Shown here piece by piece: positions 5,985-13,404 of a DNA stretch of 13,870 nt (its first letter is position 1; each line of letters begins with the position of its first letter). The translations under genes were made by a program, and so were the position numbers. Under the pieces are notes generated by a model. That model was not told the origin of the DNA. It saw only the letters and a program-made list of their open reading frames with translations, and made no database searches. The DNA is from Candidatus Saccharibacteria bacterium UBA3225. GTDB lineage: Bacteria > Patescibacteriota > Saccharimonadia > Saccharimonadales > Saccharimonadaceae. The stretch lies in contig DEVX01000058.1 in assembly GCA_002363515.1 (NCBI GenBank), forward strand, positions 1-13,870, written 5' to 3'.

Positions 5985-6450
5985 CTATCTATTGGCTAAA
6001 TGGTAGAATGTTTTGTTAGAATCGTCGCCGTAGTGGTTGATATCTTCCGGCTCAGCCCAGAGTGAAAGCTTGTGGACACGCCACTTTCCGATAAAGAACA
6101 TCTGAACTATCGCGTCATTTACGTCGCGGTTATTTAAGGCGCGTGGAATGTATGCGAGGGAAAAGTAGTACCAATTATCGTTTTCGGCGTCCAACCTCGC
6201 AAATACGCGCTTGCCGCGCCCCAAAAGGCGCACATCGAAGCGCTGTGCTAGTGTTTCTAGGGAATAAGTCTTTAATTCATGGATCGCGTCACGGACGGGC
6301 GATTCCATTAGTTCCATACGCCCGAACTTATCGTAGTCGCGCGAATTAAATCTGCCGTTATGTTCGAGCATAAAGCTTTCAAGTTGCCGAGCGGTTACTG
6401 GTATCGGTTCGCCAGGTTTTACTTTCTTGAATGGATGGGCGTTCCGCCAT
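5985..6450 (-). pseudogene. Frameshifted gene downstream of the GHKL ATPase (153 codons if repaired; 128-aa ORF remains)
   Basis: I do not recognise the family. The longest ATG ORF begins at 6371, but its frame is open and protein-like for 27 more codons upstream, with no ATG, GTG or TTG. A second frame starts at ATG 6450, behind AGG at a normal distance, and opens with MAER before drifting out of frame. The junction holds a tandem duplication, CCATCCAT on the minus strand (ATGGATGG at 6431-6438). Removing one unit gives one continuous 153-codon ORF beginning MAERPFKKVKPGEP. The encoded protein is mixed alpha/beta and soluble, with WYYFSLAYIPRAL and MFFIGKWRVHKLSLWAEP strands in its second half. 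It follows the ATPase gene by 45 bp and is probably its operon partner. Either the gene is inactivated or this is a sequencing error. Confidence 0.7.
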
Positions 6451-6495
6451 ATTGCCTATTCGGTTAAAGGTGCGCTCTGTGGGGCGATATTGCTT

Positions 6496-8529
6496 TTAAA
6501 TCTTTAATCCTAATTTTTCGAAAAATGTTTTATGCCTAATCTTTGCATCTTTAAGGAGTTTCTCCCAAGTTACAAATTCAATCCTTAGGTTGATATTGCT
6601 TCTGTTCAGGAACCATCCCTCGCCATCTGGCGTCATTGTCATATTTTTTTCTTCAAGCAACCAGTTCTTAACGTCGCCATCTGCACTTGCCACTATATAG
6701 CCATAAAATGGGGTCGTTTCGGCTACATTGATACTGAGGCCATCCGGTTGCTTCAATTGTCCGCGCCTGAATTGTATAACGTATCTAGCGATTTGCTCAA
6801 TAGGATCTTCTTTACTTGATGGGTTAATGAAATCTTTTCTGCCCGGTCTTTTAAATTCAAAAATAGTTATTGGATTACTTGGCGAATCTCCATCTCTATA
6901 TGAGACTGGATAATGAAATGCAGCAATGTCCGGGCGATCACTGCTTTTTGTAAAGTTATTATTGTCCGAGCTTAGATATTCTGTAAAATTAAGTGATTCA
7001 TTGATAATCCAGAGATTGTGCTCGGTCTCAGATGTGTTTTTCGAATCTCTTTTAGTTGGGAAGATAATATCATGTAGTAATTTTTCTTTCTCATACTCTT
7101 CTAAGTCGTTCCACTGCAACGCTCTTTCGAATAAGTTTAGTGCCGCTTTTCTGAAAACCATATATTGAGCCAAATTACTTTCGTCAGTTGCACTTAGGTC
7201 TGTCGTTATTTCTGCAATCTTTTGCGCAAGGTTATCTCCCTTAATATCTATAGTGTTCAGTATATTTTCGGCTCGATCCTGTCGTTCAAGGTCGGTTTCG
7301 TATTTAACTCGATGTAATTCTGCCTCTATTTCATTATCTGATGGATTAATTTTTATTTTGTCAAAATCGATTTTCGATAAATAGCTTTTATACCAAACAT
7401 TTTGGTTTACATATTGTCTAAAAGCCTCTTTCTTCTTTTCGAACCTTGTAGTAACTTCACTCTTCATTTTTCGTTTTGCTTCCTCGGCAATTTTCGATTC
7501 GATATCATGTTTGCCTATAGGGTATTCGAGGTTCGGCGAGTCGGCAAAATAAAAATCCGTACGTTCATTGTTGACGTTTTCGTCTAAGTATTCTCCGTAT
7601 ACATAATATCTCAAAATATATTTTTGATTTTTGTCATCGATTTGCTCAACAAAATCTTCTGCGAATTCTGGGATATAATCTTCTAATTTCACGTCCGTAA
7701 CGACTTTATTGTTAGCTGTAAGCATAATTCTACTTACTTGGGTATGAACCTTACGCAACTTAAAAACCTTGAACCCAAATGTCTCCGTTTTGTCGCCATC
7801 ATATGTTATGTCAATAGTTCCATCATCTATTAGGCTAATTTTACATTGTGGATTGTCGCCAATTTGATCGTTTAAGACTATTCTATTATCTCCGTCATTT
7901 AAAGTAATGACTGGACATTCATAATTATCTTTAACAAAATAATTTAATATTTTCTCTAATGTTCTATGGGCAAATGTGTCAGTAGAATCATTGAATTTTT
8001 TTGTAGGACCACAATAATTTGATAGTGTAATTTTTGCTCCAGTAGGCATTTTGCCGTCAGACTCTTTTATCTGTTCATTTTCGACGATGTCGTATTTTTT
8101 ACCAAATTTAAAAAATCGAGTTTGTAACGTATTTTCAAAGAATGTACTTTCTACCGTAACGTCTTGGAAATATTTTATGTAGAACATTCTTCCGAGTCCC
8201 TTGCCACCATTGCTTTGCTTATGTGGACTATAGAGCGTATTGAAAGAGTTTCGATTTTCTTCCGTAAAGCCTATGCCATTATCACTAATTTCTATTTTTT
8301 CTATGTCATAGTTTATCTCGTCCTCAGCATAGAGCGGAAGTTGCTTTTTTCTGGTAATATTGATGTTTATTTCACCTTTATGGTGCTTTTCGACTTTTCG
8401 TTTTGCTTCAATGGAGTCGATAGAGTTAGTTATAGCTTCAACGATAGCATTATAAACGGTCGATTGTTTACCGAAATCTTTAAGATATTTCTCTAAGTAA
8501 ACTTTAGTAGTTTCGTTTGGGCTATTCAT
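6496..8529 (-). CDS. GHKL (MutL/Hsp90-type) ATPase fused to a PD-(D/E)XK nuclease
   Basis: The protein has 677 residues and no membrane segment. The N-terminal Bergerat ATP-binding fold is complete: N-box E31-x3-N35-x2-D38 (IVEAITNSIDS), G1 motif SDNGIGF (82-88) and G2 lid GGKGLGR (108-114). A transducer-like domain and a charged, helical middle (about 230-500) follow. The C-terminus carries a restriction-type nuclease core: D534 in RPDIAAF, E558-F-K560 in IFEFKRPGR, and Q579-x3-Y583 (EQIARYV), a RecB-like nuclease signature. ATP-driven clamping coupled to DNA cleavage is thus a reasonable inference, as proposed for the MutL/MORC-like ATPases found in restriction systems. The start is ATG at 8529; TGATATAAT ends 6 bp upstream and no ribosome site exists, so the mRNA is probably leaderless. 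The frameshifted gene at 5985-6450 is downstream. Confidence 0.9.
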   Translation of the reverse strand: MNSPNETTKVYLEKYLKDFGKQSTVYNAIVEAITNSIDSIEAKRKVEKHHKGEININITRKKQLPLYAEDEINYDIEKIEISDNGIGFTEENRNSFNTLYSPHKQSNGGKGLGRMFYIKYFQDVTVESTFFENTLQTRFFKFGKKYDIVENEQIKESDGKMPTGAKITLSNYCGPTKKFNDSTDTFAHRTLEKILNYFVKDNYECPVITLNDGDNRIVLNDQIGDNPQCKISLIDDGTIDITYDGDKTETFGFKVFKLRKVHTQVSRIMLTANNKVVTDVKLEDYIPEFAEDFVEQIDDKNQKYILRYYVYGEYLDENVNNERTDFYFADSPNLEYPIGKHDIESKIAEEAKRKMKSEVTTRFEKKKEAFRQYVNQNVWYKSYLSKIDFDKIKINPSDNEIEAELHRVKYETDLERQDRAENILNTIDIKGDNLAQKIAEITTDLSATDESNLAQYMVFRKAALNLFERALQWNDLEEYEKEKLLHDIIFPTKRDSKNTSETEHNLWIINESLNFTEYLSSDNNNFTKSSDRPDIAAFHYPVSYRDGDSPSNPITIFEFKRPGRKDFINPSSKEDPIEQIARYVIQFRRGQLKQPDGLSINVAETTPFYGYIVASADGDVKNWLLEEKNMTMTPDGEGWFLNRSNINLRIEFVTWEKLLKDAKIRHKTFFEKLGLKI

Positions 8530-8535
8530 ATTGAT

Positions 8536-8544
8536 ATTATATCA
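8536..8544 (-). promoter_or_regulatory. Extended -10 promoter of the GHKL-nuclease gene, leaderless geometry
   Basis: The minus strand reads TGATATAAT, then ATCAAT, then ATG. The predicted transcription start coincides with the first base of the start codon. No -35 match is seen at 17 bp. Confidence 0.65.
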
Positions 8545-8568
8545 TCGGATGCATGTTTAGGATTTTTA

Positions 8569-8610
8569 TCATTGACATTGTATTTCTTTTGTTTTCTTCA
8601 TTGTCATTGT
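8569..8610. repeat. Pair of 13-bp direct repeats upstream of the GHKL-nuclease promoter
   Basis: TCATTGACATTGT (8569-8581) and TCATTGTCATTGT (8598-8610) differ at one base and start 29 bp apart. They lie 25-66 bp upstream of the -10 box, an activator-like position. The rest of the 194-bp gap up to 8723 holds only a weak AGCC/GGCT hairpin (8614-8627). Confidence 0.5.
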
Positions 8611-8723
8611 TTTAAGCCTCTACGGCTCCAATAAAGCTATATTTCTTAAAAAGTTCGAATCTCTTTGCCTGTATATGTATACCTCAGAACTCGCATGGCA
8701 TCAGAATAGGGTAATCCTTTCGA

Positions 8724-10523
8724 TTATAGAGATCCAAAATATTCTTTGAGCTTTTTGGCCATCAAAACACGTCTAGCTTTTAAGAAATCGTCATAATTAC
8801 TTACGTCCATAGTTGAGAAATTACTCGGTATGCAGTTTTCTGCCATGTTTTTCTTGAGCGTAGCCATGTCACTTATTCCGCCATATACATTCTCGCCTCC
8901 ATTACATTGTTCGAGCACGGACTGCATGTAGTCTATTGGGGCGCGATTGCTTATTTGAATATTGACTTCGGTTTGAAGCATAGCAAAGTTAGCGATTTGG
9001 TTATATTCTCCACGATTATTGTGTCCATTTTTCTGGAGATAATCTTTTGGAAATATATGATGGACATCACCACGGTTTTCAATCAATGATCTGACGCTGA
9101 TTTCTTTAGATAAGAATCCACGATCACCCATTTTGACTTGCGAAATAATAAACGTCTTCCAATATGGGGAAGATGCAACGGAAGTATTGAGGCGTGTCAC
9201 TAATATACTAGACCAGAAAGTGTCATTCAATTGTTGAGATATTTCTTCGTCAATAAATGCATTTATATCTTCGGCAGCATTTAGGCGGCGTATATCGTAA
9301 TCGAACTGTGATTCTGGCGAAGATGTATAGCGTTGCGTTAGAATTGACATCACAATCCAACGACGAACTTGCTTTTCGATAATGTCAGGTTTTATATTCT
9401 TCTCACGCAATAGCAGATAAAGAATATAACCAAAGTTGGTCACGTTTTGAGAACGAATTAAGTCCGCATGTATAGCGCCAGTAGACTTAATTATCATGAT
9501 ATATCGTTCGAAGTTAGACTGATTAATGAAGCTCTCTACGCCTTCGCGAAGCAGTTTGTAACTATTTTCGATAATATCTTCGCGATATTCACGTGTTTCG
9601 AAATCGCGTCCAGAAAGGAGACTGACTAAATCTTGTAACTTTCCGCGGCGGAATTTGTAAGTAAAAGCAACTCTTAATACGTCAGTATAATTAGGCAAAT
9701 ATATTTCTTCAGCCTTGTCTTTAATCCATGCTATCCTACGGAATACATCTTTAGAACTGAAATCGATGTCACTATTTTTAATATTCTCGTAATCTACTGG
9801 GGTCTTTGCGAAATGGCAGAAGTAATCAATAGTCTTGCGAATATCGTTGCCTTCATATTTTTCATTAACGCTAATTTTAGACATTGCGAAATCGGCTTGC
9901 GACAATACGACACCCTCTGAGTTTATACGAATAAAGATTTCCGTCACGGTATCAATATCTAACATGGAGCCAAGCTCGATACGACCAATGGAAATATTCT
10001 TTATTTGTTGGAGTTTATTAATGCGTTCATTGACGACATTCTGATCCATATCAAACTTTTTCGAATAATCGTCAACGAATTTCCAAATATTTACGTTTCC
10101 ATCTTTCATGAATGTGGAAATATCTGGAATCCATTCATCTTGTTTTTCGATGGCGGGGTTTGAAGTTTGGAATTCTTCAGTGCGTAAATTAAAGGCGATT
10201 TTTATGCGTACTTTTTTGTAATTACTATTTAGGACTTCTTGTCCGAGCAGTGCAGCAGTCAGGGCGGTTATGCGTTGTTGGCCATCAATCAGGATTTGTT
10301 TTCCTTCAGAGCGAGATCCATCTTTTAATTTAATGTCTGGACTTTTCCAAGTAACGATATATCCTACCGGATATCCGCGATAAAGTGAGTCAATTAAATT
10401 ACGTACTTTAGTAGAATCCCATACAAATGGGCGCTGAATCTCTGGTATGGCGATAATTCCGCCTTGCACATAGCCTAACAGTGTACTAACGCTAACATTA
10501 TTAACTTCATATGTTGCCGACAT
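8724..10523 (-). CDS. DUF262-DUF1524 protein (GmrSD/SspE-like DNA-modification-dependent nuclease)
   Basis: A single polypeptide combines a DUF262 NTPase domain with a C-terminal HNH nuclease, the design of GmrSD-type type IV restriction enzymes and of SspE. The N-terminal ParB-like domain has the hallmark IPEIQRPFVW (26-35) and DGQQRITAL (80-88); DGQQR is the nucleotide-binding motif. The C-terminal DUF1524 HNH domain has DVHHIFPK (486-493) with the paired histidines, N512 in IANFAML and N521 in the following segment. Both halves look intact, and 599 aa is normal. The start is ATG at 10523, 7 nt after AAGGAG; a TTG one codon earlier would sit too close to it. Such proteins hydrolyse NTP and cut DNA bearing modified bases or phosphorothioate; the target cannot be read from the sequence. 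Confidence 0.93.
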   Translation of the reverse strand: MSATYEVNNVSVSTLLGYVQGGIIAIPEIQRPFVWDSTKVRNLIDSLYRGYPVGYIVTWKSPDIKLKDGSRSEGKQILIDGQQRITALTAALLGQEVLNSNYKKVRIKIAFNLRTEEFQTSNPAIEKQDEWIPDISTFMKDGNVNIWKFVDDYSKKFDMDQNVVNERINKLQQIKNISIGRIELGSMLDIDTVTEIFIRINSEGVVLSQADFAMSKISVNEKYEGNDIRKTIDYFCHFAKTPVDYENIKNSDIDFSSKDVFRRIAWIKDKAEEIYLPNYTDVLRVAFTYKFRRGKLQDLVSLLSGRDFETREYREDIIENSYKLLREGVESFINQSNFERYIMIIKSTGAIHADLIRSQNVTNFGYILYLLLREKNIKPDIIEKQVRRWIVMSILTQRYTSSPESQFDYDIRRLNAAEDINAFIDEEISQQLNDTFWSSILVTRLNTSVASSPYWKTFIISQVKMGDRGFLSKEISVRSLIENRGDVHHIFPKDYLQKNGHNNRGEYNQIANFAMLQTEVNIQISNRAPIDYMQSVLEQCNGGENVYGGISDMATLKKNMAENCIPSNFSTMDVSNYDDFLKARRVLMAKKLKEYFGSL

Positions 10524-10542
10524 CAAAAAACTCCTTTTTTAT

Positions 10543-10548
10543 ATTATA
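10543..10548 (-). promoter_or_regulatory. -10 box of the DUF262-DUF1524 gene
   Basis: TATAAT on the minus strand, about 20 bp before the start codon and just ahead of the AAGGAG ribosome site (10532-10537). No convincing -35 and no TGn extension. Confidence 0.45.
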
Positions 10549-10664
10549 TCGGAATTTTCTATTACATGGACGACTGCTATTATCTTGAGTTTAATAAAAC
10601 ATCTCAAATTTAAATAGCAAAGCATTCTAAGGATTCTCTAGATAATTTTTAGCATTTGCATCTT

Positions 10665-10695
10665 TTAGGCGTATCTCACTCTCGGAAACGCCTAA
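10665..10695. repeat. 8-bp inverted repeat in the divergent gap
   Basis: TTAGGCGT (10665-10672) and ACGCCTAA (10688-10695) are exact reverse complements with a 15-bp loop. They sit between the divergent DUF262 gene and the basic-protein gene. With no T-tract on either side it is more likely an operator or RNA stem than a terminator. The remaining 238-bp gap is AT-rich and holds the two promoters. Confidence 0.5.
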
Positions 10696-10727
10696 CTAAA
10701 AACTTAAGTCAACAAGTGGGTGTGGTA

Positions 10728-10733
10728 TATAAT
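10728..10733 (+). promoter_or_regulatory. -10 box of the basic-protein gene
   Basis: TATAAT lies about 30 bp before the ATG, in a TATATAATATAA context. The best -35 is a weak TTAAGT (10704-10709) at 18 bp. Confidence 0.4.
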
Positions 10734-10764
10734 ATAAAAAAACGATTGACTCGTAGGAGCTAAT

Positions 10765-11388
10765 ATGGGGCAAATCTATATATCCGCAGAGACAAAAAAG
10801 AAACTTCAAAGGGCTGCGGCTAGCGAAAAGAATAAGCTGCTGTTAGAAAAATTTGACCCAAATCGGAAAAAGCAAAAAGTTGCCCCTGCTATTAAGGCTA
10901 AGAAAAAAGAGAAAACTAAAGATTTACTAGCCGGAACTGTTCGAAAAATATCAGACGAAGAATGGGAAAAGATTAAGCAGAATGCTAATCGCCAAGGCTA
11001 TGAGATTGAAATAAAAAGAAGGCTTGAGGAGAAACGCAAGGTTGATGCTCTCATTAAAAACTATGGCGTAGCAAGCGATAAGGTCAAGAAAAAGAAGCAT
11101 CGTAAAAAGCTATTGCCCGGAACGCCAAGGCCGGTAGCCGTCAAAGGAAAGAAGAATCCTTTGCGTCTTCGTGATGATTACTCAAAACCACTCCATGATA
11201 CCACCGGCAAAGACTACTATGATTTTGCTAGCGAATATGCGTCTCGCAGTGTTGAATTCGGGCACGGACGCAAGAAAAGTAAAGAATGGCAGGGCGCTCA
11301 CGTATCTGGTACCGGTGGCTCGATTGACCGCATGAGAAGCATAAGGCGTAGTGACCCCAACGTCTTCGATAGACAGGCAATGAAATAA
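10765..11388 (+). CDS. Highly basic hypothetical protein (207 aa)
   Basis: I do not recognise the family. The first 130 residues are extremely rich in lysine and arginine (for example KAKKKEKTK at 44-52 and KVKKKKHRKK at 106-115), with a charged helix SDEEWEKIKQNANRQGYEIEIKRR at about 63-86, which I give only by its ends: S63 to R86. Two similar turns, LLAGTVR (54-60) and LLPGTPR (116-122), suggest an internal repeat. The C-terminal third is different: YYDFASEYASRS (151-162) and a glycine/serine-rich end. Nucleic-acid binding is likely from charge alone. The start is ATG at 10765, with TAGGAG 5 nt upstream. It is the first gene of a rightward unit; a winged-helix-like remnant follows 9 bp later. 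Confidence 0.8.
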   Translation: MGQIYISAETKKKLQRAAASEKNKLLLEKFDPNRKKQKVAPAIKAKKKEKTKDLLAGTVRKISDEEWEKIKQNANRQGYEIEIKRRLEEKRKVDALIKNYGVASDKVKKKKHRKKLLPGTPRPVAVKGKKNPLRLRDDYSKPLHDTTGKDYYDFASEYASRSVEFGHGRKKSKEWQGAHVSGTGGSIDRMRSIRRSDPNVFDRQAMK

Positions 11389-11397
11389 AGGAGACAA

Positions 11398-11537
11398 ATG
11401 AAAGACGACATAGTTAAGGCTATAGCCAATATCCTTAGAGAACAGGCAATGAATGGGCTACGCTAAATGAAATTTATGAAGAAGTAGAAGCAATACGTGG
11501 CGGGCCTAATGTTAATGGCGGTGCGTCCTTCGAAGAA
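11398..11537 (+). pseudogene. Frameshifted and truncated winged-helix-like gene remnant
   Basis: ATG at 11398, with a strong AAAGGAG ribosome site, opens a 22-codon ORF that stops at 11464-11466. From 11439 another frame is open and reads NEWATLNEIYEEVEAIRGG, a typical helix of small winged-helix domains that accompany restriction genes. Adding one G to the GG at 11445-11446 joins both parts into one ORF (MKDDIVKAIANILREQGNEW and on). After about 11537 the frame runs antisense through the TfoX gene and looks meaningless, so the 3' end is probably lost too. The family assignment is from a short pattern. A one-base sequencing error could explain the shift but not the truncated end. Confidence 0.6.
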
Positions 11538-11849
11538 CTATTGGCGATCACTGATATGCTTCAGCAGGTCTTTTATTGTTCCCTCAACGATCACTTTCAG
11601 TCTCTCCTTATCATCTACTTCATCCACCAAATACATCTTTTTCGCACCTTCATAGGGCAGGACTTCACTCTTGCCAAACTCGCCATTCGAAGATGCTTTC
11701 TTTACTAGCAATCTATCATCATAAATCCCACCAAACAGCACGCCGTCCGCATATAGCAAAAACTCGCCCATCATTGGTCGACAAGTAACCTCCGGCACTA
11801 AAGATAGTTGTTCTAATATATAATCCCGATATTCTTTCGTGCTAGCCAT
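11538..11849 (-). CDS. TfoX N-terminal-domain protein (103 aa)
   Basis: A stand-alone TfoX_N domain protein, as is common outside gamma-proteobacteria. The domain fills the protein: the helix MASTKEYRDYILEQL (1-15), the PMMGEFLLYADGVLFGGIYDDRLLVK core (25-50, with MMGE and GGIYDDRLLVK as family hallmarks) and PYEGAKKMYLVDEVDD (64-79). TfoX itself regulates competence in Haemophilus and Vibrio, but the role of single-domain versions is unknown. Start ATG at 11849; only a weak TAAGA precedes it, 15 bp after the previous gene's stop, so it is probably read as part of that transcript. Its first ten codons are repeated at 13489-13518. Confidence 0.9.
   Translation of the reverse strand: MASTKEYRDYILEQLSLVPEVTCRPMMGEFLLYADGVLFGGIYDDRLLVKKASSNGEFGKSEVLPYEGAKKMYLVDEVDDKERLKVIVEGTIKDLLKHISDRQ
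11820..11849 (-). repeat. 30-bp repeat, copy A (first ten codons of the intact TfoX gene)
   Basis: This stretch encodes MASTKEYRDY. It matches copy B (13489-13518) at 26 of 30 bases, in the same orientation and 1,669 bp away. All four differences are synonymous (AGC/AGT, ACG/ACT, CGG/AGA). Homology ends right after codon 10. Confidence 0.85.
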
Positions 11850-11864
11850 TCTTAATTGTCTGTA

Positions 11865-12221
11865 TTATTTGGTTATTCCTGCAATTTTTATGCCCACCAT
11901 TTTTAGTTTATCTCCGACAAAATGCATATTTTGCGTTTTGTTGTTTCTATAACAGGTCACTACCGTCACGGGATTTGTGGATATTTCAAATACAATCACA
12001 AAACCTTTATAGAATGTCATAAAGTACCAACCTTTATCTTTTTGTTCCCGTTCTTTATTTCGCCAATAATTCTTAGCGCGTAAGTCCATTATTTGATCAA
12101 CTCTTTTTCCGCATCGATAAGCTTCTTCAAAAAACCGCCTGTCTCCTTCGGGGATTTCGTCTATTGGGCACCTTTCGTAAAATCTCTCCAATGCATGTTG
12201 AGATTCTACTAGGCTATTCAT
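11865..12221 (-). CDS. Small protein (118 aa) paired with the XRE regulator, possible BrnT/DUF4258-like toxin
   Basis: I do not place this firmly. Two features point to a small RNase-toxin type fold of the BrnT/DUF4258 kind: the early SQHALERFYER (7-17), like the histidine-bearing first helix of DUF4258 proteins, and a paired-strand end, GWYFMTFYKGFVIVFEIS (about 64-81) and PVTVVTCYRNN (about 84-94). H9, R12, R17 and the arginine near 92 are candidate active residues. The gene overlaps the end of the XRE gene by 8 bp, and TfoX follows 15 bp after it, so all three are likely cotranscribed. The order regulator-then-small-effector is that of toxin-antitoxin pairs, but the regulator is unusually large for an antitoxin. 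Confidence 0.75.
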   Translation of the reverse strand: MNSLVESQHALERFYERCPIDEIPEGDRRFFEEAYRCGKRVDQIMDLRAKNYWRNKEREQKDKGWYFMTFYKGFVIVFEISTNPVTVVTCYRNNKTQNMHFVGDKLKMVGIKIAGITK

Positions 12222-13398
12222 TTGTATCTATTTCTTTCTTTAAAGTGTCAAGAAATGTATCAATCATTTGTGACGGAATAATCTTATCTTTAACAGTTTC
12301 GAGAAGTTGAGATTTTGATAAAAGATCATCGTCGCTCATAATCGAAAACCATTCTTGTTTTTTACTATTCAATATTGCGCTTAAATCTTTAAGGTTATGG
12401 GCAAATCCCTCTTCTTTATAAACCTCGCTTTTACCATCCATAGCGACCCAATATATATGTAGTTTAATAGAATCGTTTTTATCAAAAGATTTCTTAAACT
12501 CATCGTAATTTTCCCAAGAAATCGAACCCGGCACATCTCTAACCCAGAAAAGATCTGGTCTAACAGTTTCTAGAAGCTTGTACAGCTCGTCCTTACTCGA
12601 AACAGAAGTCGCATCTTCATGTTCTGAGTCCTTTGAGACAATAAATTCTACTCCGTATTTATCTTTGCCAGTCACTTCTTCCATCATATCCATTACGGCA
12701 TCCGTATAAGAAGTATAAAGTTTGCGTGCCTTTTGAGCTATTTCGTCTTCTGTATTTTCCCACGACTTCGCTATACCGATTAGAATATTGGCCAAATCTT
12801 CCTCGAATTTTCTTCCGGCGTATTCTCCGCCTGGAAGGGCAACGGTAAAATATGTACTGTCGCCTAGATCAGATCCGCCAAACTGAATCGCATATCCTAG
12901 TTTTTTAAGTCTGAACGCAATAACTGGCATTTGATGTGGGCCAAAATGAATATTATAATGAGCCTCTGCCCCAATAATATCCCTAATTAAATCTATGGTG
13001 ATTAGATGTATACCGCGATCTGTAAAAGAGTCTTGGTTGCTATTGAAGTAGTCAACGGCACTCTTAGTTGTTTGTTTGACGGTCATTTTTTTAAAGTCAT
13101 CAAGAATGCTTTCTAGCGAGGGGTTGTTTTTCTTTGGCGCCTCTTCCTCGAGCATCATTCTACCGGGCATAAAATCATTGACGGTCACGCCATAAATGCT
13201 CGCAAGAGCGTTTAATGTTTTAATGCTCGGCTCGGCATTTCCACTCTCCCAGTGTGAAATGCTTGAGCGATCGACATATATATCACGGCTCGCTAATTGT
13301 GCTACCACTTTATCTTGGGTTAATCCTTTTTCTTTGCGATAATATTCGAGCTTATGTCGGAACTCCATATATCGCGGAATATTGTTATCTTTCATCAT
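12214..13398 (-). CDS. XRE-family HTH protein with a large unrecognised C-terminal region (394 aa)
   Basis: Residues about 13-77 form a clear XRE/Cro-CI helix-turn-helix domain: LEYYRKEKGLTQDKVVAQLA, then the recognition helix region RSSISHWESGNAEPSIKTL and the last helix ASIYGVTVNDFM. A linker rich in E and K leads to about 300 residues I cannot assign. They include GPHQMPVIAFRLKKLGYAIQ (about 148-167) and PGSISWENYDEFKK, with alternating strands and helices and no membrane segment. The size fits a regulator that senses a ligand or protein with its C-terminal part. Start: ATG at 13398 or the next ATG at 13395; AGGG just upstream favours the latter for ribosome use, while TATACT 6 bp from the first would fit a leaderless message. 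Two inverted repeats upstream suggest self-repression. It overlaps the 118-aa gene by 8 bp. Confidence 0.85.
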   Translation of the reverse strand: MMKDNNIPRYMEFRHKLEYYRKEKGLTQDKVVAQLASRDIYVDRSSISHWESGNAEPSIKTLNALASIYGVTVNDFMPGRMMLEEEAPKKNNPSLESILDDFKKMTVKQTTKSAVDYFNSNQDSFTDRGIHLITIDLIRDIIGAEAHYNIHFGPHQMPVIAFRLKKLGYAIQFGGSDLGDSTYFTVALPGGEYAGRKFEEDLANILIGIAKSWENTEDEIAQKARKLYTSYTDAVMDMMEEVTGKDKYGVEFIVSKDSEHEDATSVSSKDELYKLLETVRPDLFWVRDVPGSISWENYDEFKKSFDKNDSIKLHIYWVAMDGKSEVYKEEGFAHNLKDLSAILNSKKQEWFSIMSDDDLLSKSQLLETVKDKIIPSQMIDTFLDTLKKEIDTNE

Positions 13399-13404
13399 GA
13401 CCCT

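Noticed and set aside
8614..8627. AGCC-loop-GGCT hairpin as terminator of the DUF262-DUF1524 gene
   Set aside because: Only a 4-bp stem and no T-tract in the leftward direction.
8649..8668. tRNA T-arm-like GTTCGAATC with partly pairing flanks, possibly a tRNA 3' end or att remnant
   Set aside because: One stem mismatch, and no matching acceptor 5' strand, anticodon arm or D-arm was found upstream; probably chance.
10524..10526. TTG as start codon of the DUF262-DUF1524 gene
   Set aside because: The ATG one codon later sits 7 nt from AAGGAG, the better distance; TTG would be only 4 nt away.
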